This document shows, piece by piece, positions 7,195 through 12,108 of a stretch of DNA of 16,011 nucleotides. Position numbers and translations under genes: made by a program. The first letter of the stretch is position 1, and each line of letters begins with the position of its first letter. Below the pieces are notes generated by a model that worked only from the letters and a program-made list of their open reading frames with translations, had not been told where the DNA came from and did no database searches. Source of the stretch: MFKM01 sp038065115 (GTDB lineage Bacteria > Patescibacteriota > Minisyncoccia > UBA6257 > MFKM01); NCBI GenBank assembly GCA_038065115.1, contig JBBTRS010000015.1, forward strand, positions 1-16,011. The letters run 5' to 3'.

Positions 7195-7983
7195 ATGGAT
7201 ATTCCGGACAATATCAAATACATTCTTGAGAGAATTTATAAAAGCGAGGACGAGTGGAAAGCCCTTTATATGGCTATCTGGTATTATCATGACTATATTA
7301 AGCACTTACCTGAAGACCCAGAAACACTAAATAGAACTCACGAAGATTTAATCAATTATTTAAGCACCGAGAGCCACGGCACTGCCACAGTTATTAGTCT
7401 TGAGCGGTGGCAACGCGAAGCAGTAAAAAAATGGGAGGTTACACTTAAGTTGCCTGCTTCAAAAAAACCACACCATAAATATGAAATCAACGATCTTATT
7501 TCTATCTTGGCGTCTCGGGATATAAATTTTGCCCTAGACCATCTACAAACGTTATTTTCGTTATTAGAAGAATTATCAGACAAAGCATCGGAAATATTGT
7601 TGTCACCCCAAAATTTAGGAATTCATTTTTCTTTCTGTAAGGTCTTCTGTAAGAAATCAGGATTTCAAAAAAAAGAATTTAGGGCTAGTCGTTTTAATAA
7701 CCTTAGTAATTTCCTTCGGGAACAAATCGGGGTTTCAAAAGATGAAATCAAAGAATTGAGTTTGGCAAAAGCAACGAGGAATTGCTTTATTCATAACGGT
7801 TCAAAAATAGACAACAATTGGCTAAGTGCAGACAAAAAAATTCGTGGTAATTGTCACGCAAATCTTTTAGGACATAGGTTAGAAGAAGGGTTCCAACCCA
7901 TATTTCATCAGATAGAGGATTGGCACGATTTAATAGTTAATATTGCTGAAAAAATTAAAGAAAAAATCTCACAAAGAAACTAA
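7195..7983 (+). CDS. HEPN-like domain protein, putative ribonuclease
   Basis: A 262-residue, mostly alpha-helical soluble protein. The segment KATRNCFIHNG (192-202) contains R195-N196-x3-H200, which fits the R-polar-x(3-5)-H catalytic motif of HEPN ribonucleases, followed by the NG common after that histidine in this superfamily. The long C-terminal helix (about 228-260) is consistent with a HEPN bundle. The N-terminal half (1-150) has no domain I recognise. HEPN RNases are frequent in toxin-antitoxin, abortive-infection and CRISPR-associated systems, usually acting as dimers on RNA. No nucleotidyltransferase (MNT) antitoxin is encoded nearby; the adjacent gene is an extracellular-type protease. 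The start codon is uncertain because no ribosome-binding site is visible and the frame stays open upstream for a short distance. Confidence 0.55.
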   Translation: MDIPDNIKYILERIYKSEDEWKALYMAIWYYHDYIKHLPEDPETLNRTHEDLINYLSTESHGTATVISLERWQREAVKKWEVTLKLPASKKPHHKYEINDLISILASRDINFALDHLQTLFSLLEELSDKASEILLSPQNLGIHFSFCKVFCKKSGFQKKEFRASRFNNLSNFLREQIGVSKDEIKELSLAKATRNCFIHNGSKIDNNWLSADKKIRGNCHANLLGHRLEEGFQPIFHQIEDWHDLIVNIAEKIKEKISQRN

Positions 7984-8187
7984 TTGCGTCAGTTGCAAAA
8001 TGCCCGAAAATTCAAGTTCTTGTTTTATATTCTTCTAATCCACGGGTCTAAATATGTCCAAATAATGGGAGGTTAAATCAAAAATCGCCAAGTGGGAGGA
8101 ATGACTATTTAAACGGCAAGGGAATAATGGGCAACGGAACAGGATGAATAGCTGAAATTCGGTTATCCGCAAGAGCTCCGCGTGTAG
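7984..8187. other. about 200 bp without a recognisable gene
   Basis: No tRNA, known RNA gene, terminator or convincing reading frame is visible between the HEPN-like gene and the promoter at 8188. Plus-strand frame 2 from 8066 to 8332 is interrupted only by TGA codons (8102, 8153, 8189) and could be the remains of a gene. The minus strand is open across 8035-8298 but starts from TTG and has no features of a real protein. Confidence 0.5.
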
Positions 8188-8216
8188 TTGACAAAAGCCT
8201 GGTAGTATGCTATGCT
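8188..8216 (+). promoter_or_regulatory. sigma70-type promoter of the repeat cassette
   Basis: TTGACA (8188-8193) is followed after exactly 17 nt by TATGCT (8211-8216), with a TGC immediately upstream forming an extended -10 (TGcTATGCT). The -35 is perfect, the spacing ideal. Start of transcription is expected near 8223, giving a transcript of roughly 350 nt up to the terminator at 8546-8575. Confidence 0.75.
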
Positions 8217-8256
8217 TAAAGCACAAAGAAATTTGTAAATTGCACTTTGAAAAAGT

Positions 8257-8301
8257 ATGGGTATGTTGCCTAAAAAATCTCCATTGTTTGGAGGCCAATA
8301 A
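8257..8301 (+). other. 14-codon upstream ORF running into the first repeat
   Basis: ATG at 8257 encodes MGMLPKKSPLFGGQ and stops at TAA 8299-8301, five bases before the AGGAGG of the first repeat unit. No Shine-Dalgarno sequence precedes it. If translated, its stop next to the downstream ribosome-binding site could couple the two. It may well be chance. Confidence 0.15.
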
Positions 8302-8316
8302 CGAAAGGAGGAAGAA

Positions 8317-8373
8317 ATGCGCGAATCCATAAGCCTCATAAGCTTACAATTGATTGTTCAAAACAATCGATGA
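8317..8373 (+). CDS. 18-residue ORF with consensus Shine-Dalgarno, repeat copy 1
   Basis: AAAGGAGG (8304-8311) lies 5 nt before ATG 8317, the best-formed ribosome-binding site in the window, in a genome where most genes have none. The ORF encodes MRESISLISLQLIVQNNR and stops at TGA 8371-8373. The middle (ISLISLQLIV) is moderately hydrophobic and might form a short helix; it is not as hydrophobic as classic type I toxins such as Ibs. The start codon lies in the outer stem of the predicted fold, and CCTC at 8334-8337 could pair with GAGG 8308-8311, so translation may depend on RNA structure. Translation is inferred only from the ribosome-binding site. Confidence 0.4.
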   Translation: MRESISLISLQLIVQNNR

Positions 8374-8442
8374 ATTGCGATTCGCATATATTTTGCGCAT
8401 AACATACCGGAGTTTGGAGGCCAATAACGAAAGGAGGAAGAA

Positions 8443-8499
8443 ATGCGCGAATCCATAAGCCTCATAAGCTTACAATTGATTGTTCAAAACAATCGATGA
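8443..8499 (+). CDS. 18-residue ORF with consensus Shine-Dalgarno, repeat copy 2
   Basis: An exact second copy of the ORF at 8317, with the same AAAGGAGG at 8430-8437 and the same peptide MRESISLISLQLIVQNNR ending in TGA at 8497-8499. It is followed 46 nt later by the terminator stem. Having two identical ribosome-binding sites and ORFs on one short transcript would double the peptide or the number of ribosome docking sites. Confidence 0.4.
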   Translation: MRESISLISLQLIVQNNR

Positions 8500-8545
8500 A
8501 TTGCGATTCGCATATATTTTGCGCATAACATACCGGAGTATTATG

Positions 8546-8575
8546 GGGGCTACTTGCATAGTAGCCCCTTTTTTT
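8546..8575 (+). terminator. strong intrinsic terminator closing the repeat cassette
   Basis: GGGGCTAC (8546-8553) pairs perfectly with GTAGCCCC (8561-8568) around a TTGCATA loop and is followed directly by seven T residues (8569-8575). It is the only convincing intrinsic terminator seen in the window and should separate the cassette, and upstream read-through, from proS. Confidence 0.92.
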
Positions 8576-8642
8576 ATACTCAACGGGTTGGTTGCGAAGC
8601 CAATAAAACGTCTCTTCGGCAGTTTTTTTGTTCACCCGAAAT

Positions 8643-8676
8643 TTATCAAAGGGCTTGCCCTGAACGAAGTTAAAGG
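8643..8676. repeat. degenerate dispersed palindrome (GGGCTTGCCC family)
   Basis: The stretch contains GGGCTTGCCC (8651-8660) followed by TGAACGAAGT. It resembles the widespread intergenic element of the form AAGGGCTTGCCCTGAGCGAAGTCGAAGGG that I know from many bacterial, including Patescibacteria, genomes. This copy has decayed at several positions. It also supplies the AAAGGAG used as the proS ribosome-binding site. Confidence 0.5.
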
Positions 8677-8678
8677 AG
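8672..8678 (+). promoter_or_regulatory. Shine-Dalgarno-like AAAGGAG before proS
   Basis: AAAGGAG ends 12 nt before the proS ATG at 8691, longer than the usual 5-9 nt spacing. It is the only housekeeping gene in the window with such a motif, and the motif coincides with the end of the dispersed palindrome, so it may be accidental. Confidence 0.4.
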
Positions 8679-8690
8679 TAAAATAGAGAA

Positions 8691-9923
8691 ATGCGTCAGT
8701 CAAAATTATTTTTTAAAACCCAGAAAGAATATCCCAGAGACGAGACTTCTTTAAACGCCCGTTTTTTAATTCGGGCTAATTTTATTGATAAATTAATGGC
8801 CGGCGTTTATACCTTTATGCCGCTGGGCTGGATGGTGATGAAAAAAATTGAGAATATCATCCGCGAAGAAATAAACGCCATCGGCGGTCAGGAAATTTTT
8901 ATGCCGTCATTGCAACCCAAAGAAAACTGGCTAACCACCGGACGCTGGGAAACAATGGATGATTTATATAAAGTTGAAGATAAAAGCGACCGAGAATTCG
9001 CTTTAGGGCCGACCCACGAAGAAGTAATCTCTCCGTTAGTCGGCAAATTAATCAGTTCCTACAAAGATCTGCCACTCTATATTTACCAGTTCCAGAACAA
9101 ATTCCGCATGGAATTACGCGCCAAATCGGGCCTTATTCGCGCCCGAGAGTTTATCATGAAAGACCTTTATTCTTTCCATTTGTCCCAGGAAGATCTTGAT
9201 GAATATTACCAAAAGGCGATGGGAGCTTATAAAAAAATTTTTGACAGAATGGGTATCGGCGATAAAACTTTTGTCACTTATGCTTCCGGCGGTTCTTTCT
9301 CTAAATATTCCCACGAGTTTCAAACGGTGGCTCCGGCCGGCGAGGATATAATTTATATCTGCAATAAATGCGGTTTGGCCATCAACAAAGAAATTAAAGC
9401 CGAAATTGAAAATTGTCAGGGTTGCGAAGGGAAAGATTTCCGCCAGGAAAAAGCAATTGAGGTGGGAAATATTTTCAAACTGGGGACAAAATACAGCGCT
9501 CCTTTTAATCTGTCCGTGAAAGATGAAAAAGGCGAAAAGAAATTGGTGATTATGGGCTGTTACGGTATTGGCTTGCCGCGTTCTTTGGGAACTATTGTTG
9601 AACTTTGTCATGACGAAGCGGGAATTATTTGGCCGGAATCGGTGGCTCCTTTTAAAGTTCATTTAATCAGTTTGGGAGAAGTCAAAGAAGCCGAAAAGGT
9701 TTATGAGGCTCTTCAGAAAGCTAATATTGAAGTTTTGTTTGATGATCGTGAAGCCAGCCCCGGCGAAAAATTTACCGACGCTGATCTTATCGGTATTCCC
9801 TGGCGATTAGTAGTCAGCGAAAAAACCCTTATCGCTGAAAAAATTGAAATTAAAAAAAGGGGGCGAGAAAAAATAGAAATGCTGGACTTAGAAGAAATAA
9901 TAAATAAAATAAAGAATAATTAA
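8691..9923 (+). CDS. proS: prolyl-tRNA synthetase, short form without the editing insertion
   Basis: A 410-residue class II synthetase charging tRNA-Pro. The catalytic core shows GPTHEE (106-111), motif 2 from F138 to D158 (FRMELRAKSGLIRAREF), the SKYSHEFQTVAPAGED segment (204-219) and motif 3 GCYGIGLPRSLG (289-300). Residues about 320-405 are the anticodon-binding domain, with FDDREASPGEKFTDADLIGIPWR split across 350-372. Typical bacterial ProS is near 570 residues because a Cys-tRNA/Ala-tRNA editing domain of about 180 residues sits between motifs 2 and 3. Here that place holds only a short stretch with C224-x2-C227 and C242-x2-C245, probably a zinc knuckle. Loss of cis editing of Ala-tRNA-Pro is therefore expected. 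No YbaK-like trans editor is visible in the window. Confidence 0.95.
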   Translation: MRQSKLFFKTQKEYPRDETSLNARFLIRANFIDKLMAGVYTFMPLGWMVMKKIENIIREEINAIGGQEIFMPSLQPKENWLTTGRWETMDDLYKVEDKSDREFALGPTHEEVISPLVGKLISSYKDLPLYIYQFQNKFRMELRAKSGLIRAREFIMKDLYSFHLSQEDLDEYYQKAMGAYKKIFDRMGIGDKTFVTYASGGSFSKYSHEFQTVAPAGEDIIYICNKCGLAINKEIKAEIENCQGCEGKDFRQEKAIEVGNIFKLGTKYSAPFNLSVKDEKGEKKLVIMGCYGIGLPRSLGTIVELCHDEAGIIWPESVAPFKVHLISLGEVKEAEKVYEALQKANIEVLFDDREASPGEKFTDADLIGIPWRLVVSEKTLIAEKIEIKKRGREKIEMLDLEEIINKIKNN

Positions 9924-9981
9924 AAAATCTGAAAATATTTAACTAAAAGCAAAATACTAAATTTTTTCATTTTATATTTTT

Positions 9982-10983
9982 ATGAGTATTTTTCAAAAAA
10001 ACATCGGCATTGATTTGGGAACGGCCAATACCCGCGTTTATTTAGCCAATAAAGGCATCGTTTTGAACGAACCGTCAATCGTTGCTTTTAATAATCGCAC
10101 TAACCGGGTGATTTCCGTCGGCCATGAAGCCAAAAAAATGTTTAGCCGGACTCCCGTCCACATCAGCGCCATCAAACCGCTGGTCAACGGAGTTATTTCT
10201 GATTTTGATATCGCCCAAGAAATGATTCGCCGATTTTTAAGCAAAACCACGCCCTGGTCTTTGGCCACCAGAATTATCGCCAGCGTCCCCACTAATTTAA
10301 CGGAAGTGGAGCAAAAATCCGTGGAAGATATTTTCAAAAATGCCGGAGCCAGCAGTGTTTTCCTGGTGCCCCAGCCGATAGCGGCGGCCTTGGGTTCCCG
10401 TTTGGAAATTAACGAACCCAGCGCCCGACTGATAATAGATATTGGGGCGGGGGTAACCGGAGTGGCCATTCTTTCAATCAACGGACTGGTGGTCTCCGAA
10501 CGTTTAAAAATAGCAGGCGACCAACTTGACGAAGACATCATTAAATTTGTTCGCGATGAGTTCAAATTAATGATCGGGGGGCCAACCGCCGAAGAAATAA
10601 AAATCGGCGTCGGTTCAGCCATTCCTCAATCGGAAAAATTGGAAGTCGTGGCTCGCGGCCGCGACATATCAAGCGGCTTGCCTAAAGAAATTATCGTTAA
10701 AGACAGCCAAGTCAGATCGGCAATTCATCGTTCCCTTAGAGCTTTACAAGAAACCATAAAAAAAGTGATTGAAGCGGCGCCGGCCGAACTGGTAGGCGAT
10801 ATTTACAAAAACGGCATTTATCTTTGCGGCGGCGGCAGTTTATTAAGAGGAATTGACGAATTTTTCCGAAAAGAGATAGCCGTAAATGTCCAAATCGTTG
10901 ACGATCCCTTGGCTTGCCTGGTTAGAGGAACTGGCTTAATAGCCGAAAATTTTGACCAATACCGAGATTCGTTGTTTTCATAA
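9982..10983 (+). CDS. mreB: rod shape-determining protein MreB
   Basis: A 333-residue bacterial actin that polymerises along the inner membrane and guides the elongation machinery. ATPase motifs are visible: phosphate 1 IGIDLGTANTRV (8-19), connect 1 around LVPQPIAAALG (128-138), phosphate 2 IIDIGAGVTGVAIL (151-164), adenosine-binding LCGGGSLLRGID (281-292), connect 2 near DDPLACLVRGTGL (307-319). The second phosphate loop reads DIGAGVTG where DIGGGTTE is usual, a modest deviation that keeps the acid and glycines. Length is normal. No Shine-Dalgarno sequence precedes ATG 9982; a TATATTTT tract abuts it. It heads the mreBCD-mrdA operon and its stop overlaps the mreC start (TAATG). Confidence 0.96.
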   Translation: MSIFQKNIGIDLGTANTRVYLANKGIVLNEPSIVAFNNRTNRVISVGHEAKKMFSRTPVHISAIKPLVNGVISDFDIAQEMIRRFLSKTTPWSLATRIIASVPTNLTEVEQKSVEDIFKNAGASSVFLVPQPIAAALGSRLEINEPSARLIIDIGAGVTGVAILSINGLVVSERLKIAGDQLDEDIIKFVRDEFKLMIGGPTAEEIKIGVGSAIPQSEKLEVVARGRDISSGLPKEIIVKDSQVRSAIHRSLRALQETIKKVIEAAPAELVGDIYKNGIYLCGGGSLLRGIDEFFRKEIAVNVQIVDDPLACLVRGTGLIAENFDQYRDSLFS

Positions 10984-11648
10984 TGCCAAAAAAATATATT
11001 TTATTTTTTATACTCTTATCGGCTTTATTGGGAATTTATTTCTACCAAAGAAATATTTTTATCGGTCTGGACAAACTTAAAAATCCCAACCAGTCTCTAA
11101 CCGAATTGCATTTAGAAAATCAGGGCTTGCGCCAAGAAATTAAGGAGCTGACAAATAAATTAAATCTCAATAGCCAGCCTTATCTTACCGCCCAAGTTTA
11201 TTCGCGTTATCCTTTTAACGACAACCAAAGCTTGATTATTGACGCTGGTTTTAAAACCGGAATAAAAATTGGCTGGCCGGTTTTAGCGGCCGAACATTAT
11301 CTTTTAGGAAAAATTATCAAGACAAAAGCCAATATCAGCGAAGTTGAAACGATTTTTTCCCCTGATTGGCGAAGCGCGGTTAAAGTCGGCCCATTGGGCA
11401 TTGAAGCCCTTTTGGTTGGCGGACGCCAGCCAAAATTGGAATTTATACCAGCTAACGCCAAGATAAATCCGGGTGATGACGTTTTAAGCGTTTCTCCTGA
11501 TTTGCCCCTGAATCTTCTGGTGGGCAAAGTGAGCGATGCAATTTCTCAACCCACCGCTTCTCTCTGGCAAGCGAAATTAAAAACCGATTATGATCCGAAT
11601 CAGTTAAAAAAGGTTTTTATTATTACTGATTATGAAAGAATTGATTAA
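10983..11648 (+). CDS. mreC: rod shape-determining protein MreC
   Basis: A 221-residue bitopic membrane protein linking MreB and MreD to the penicillin-binding protein of the elongasome. Residues about 4-21 are the single transmembrane helix. Residues about 38-62 form the coiled coil (LTELHLENQGLRQEIKELTN). Residues about 68-215 are the periplasmic or extracellular beta domain, with the family segments VLAAEHYLLGKI and GDDVLSVSPDLPLNLLVGKV. It is somewhat shorter than E. coli MreC because the disordered C-terminal tail is absent. The start overlaps the mreB stop by one base, and the end overlaps mreD by 17 nt, which indicates translational coupling. Confidence 0.93.
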   Translation: MPKKYILFFILLSALLGIYFYQRNIFIGLDKLKNPNQSLTELHLENQGLRQEIKELTNKLNLNSQPYLTAQVYSRYPFNDNQSLIIDAGFKTGIKIGWPVLAAEHYLLGKIIKTKANISEVETIFSPDWRSAVKVGPLGIEALLVGGRQPKLEFIPANAKINPGDDVLSVSPDLPLNLLVGKVSDAISQPTASLWQAKLKTDYDPNQLKKVFIITDYERID

Positions 11649-12108
11649 AATATTAGTTTGGATTTTTCTTATTATTTTGGTTTTTATTTTACAAACCAGT
11701 CATTTTCTAAGCTTGGGGAAAATCAATCCTAATTTAATATTACTGATTATTCTCGGAAGCGTCGTTTCGGGAAAAAAAATACCGGAATTCTTGGTCTTGG
11801 TTTTTATGATTATTTTATTATCGGCTGTCTTTCTGCCCTATTGGTCAAAGGAGGTTTTGGTTTTGGGAAGCTTGGGATTTTTAGCCCTATTTTTTAAAAA
11901 AAAATTAACCGGCAATGTTTTTTTTGATTTCTTGATTCTTATTGGGTTGGGGACTTTGGGATTTTACTTAACAGTCAATTTCCGCTATCTTTTCGCTAAT
12001 CCCCCGGCTATTATCGCCGAGTTGATTTATAATCTGACCTTTGGACTTATAACGCTTTTTATGGTTAAAAGTTTTTATCGCGATGAAAAAACAAGAATTA
12101 AATCTTGA
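11632..12108 (+). CDS. mreD: rod shape-determining protein MreD (candidate by sequence and position)
   Basis: A 158-residue polytopic membrane protein with hydrophobic segments near 4-22, 28-45, 52-70, 73-88, 98-118 and 125-150. Sequence conservation in MreD is low, so the call rests on size, the TSHFLSLGKINPNLILLIILG N-terminus (QTSHF...INPNL pattern seen in the family) and its position between mreC and mrdA. It overlaps mreC by 17 nt and mrdA by 26 nt, so ribosomes must reinitiate on the same message. It ends in TGA, one of the clear cases showing that TGA is a stop codon in this genome. Confidence 0.85.
   Translation: MKELIKILVWIFLIILVFILQTSHFLSLGKINPNLILLIILGSVVSGKKIPEFLVLVFMIILLSAVFLPYWSKEVLVLGSLGFLALFFKKKLTGNVFFDFLILIGLGTLGFYLTVNFRYLFANPPAIIAELIYNLTFGLITLFMVKSFYRDEKTRIKS

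Larger units (their letters stand above)
8286..8537. repeat. perfect tandem duplication, 2 copies of a 126-bp unit
   Basis: The unit at 8286-8411 recurs base for base at 8412-8537; the identity breaks one base before and two bases after the array. Each unit runs from GTTTGGAGGCCAATAACG through AAAGGAGG and a short ORF to TAACATACCGGA. The period is a multiple of three (42 codons), so reading frames are kept between copies. Complete identity of non-protein-like DNA points to a recent duplication or active homogenisation. An assembly duplication cannot be excluded from sequence alone. Confidence 0.97.
8223..8575 (+). ncRNA. predicted short transcript carrying two structured repeat units
   Basis: The strong promoter at 8188-8216 and the strong terminator at 8546-8575 bracket an independent transcript that contains no conventional gene. 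In each repeat unit ATGC-GAATC (8317-8327, two-base bulge) pairs with GATTCGCAT (8379-8387). This encloses TAAGC/GCTTA (8330-8334 with 8342-8346) and a 10-bp stem (8349-8358 with 8362-8371, one G-U pair, CAA loop), making a three-way junction. The second unit repeats this 126 nt later. The RNA matches no class I can name; it is not a tmRNA, RNase P, SRP or 6S RNA by visible motifs. Each unit also has a strong ribosome-binding site with a short ORF, so it could be a peptide mRNA, a regulatory RNA, or both. Confidence 0.45.

Noticed and set aside
8035..8298. 87-codon minus-strand frame
   Set aside because: It starts at TTG, has no ribosome-binding site or recognisable domain, and lies antisense to the strong promoter; judged a chance open frame.
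8317..8373. Type I toxin of the Ibs/Sib kind
   Set aside because: Size and tandem arrangement are reminiscent, but the peptide is only moderately hydrophobic and no antisense promoter was found; kept as a hypothesis, not a call.
8286..8537. CRISPR array, integron attC site or retron msr-msd
   Set aside because: There are only two directly abutting 126-bp units with no spacers and no cas genes; RYYYAAC and GTTRRRY core sites are not present in the right places; no reverse transcriptase is encoded nearby.
8223..8575. tmRNA, RNase P RNA, SRP RNA or 6S RNA
   Set aside because: None of the conserved core segments of these RNAs are visible, and a two-copy repeat is not expected in them.
8480..8686. 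68-codon plus-strand frame running from repeat copy 2 through the terminator
   Set aside because: It reads across a perfect intrinsic terminator and the dispersed palindrome (KGLALNEVKG is the typical artefact translation of that repeat) and has no ribosome-binding site.
9114..9662. 182-codon minus-strand frame inside proS
   Set aside because: It lies wholly antisense to a well-supported synthetase gene and shows no family features.
10038..10622. 194-codon minus-strand frame inside mreB
   Set aside because: It is the antisense shadow of mreB codons; no start signal or domain.
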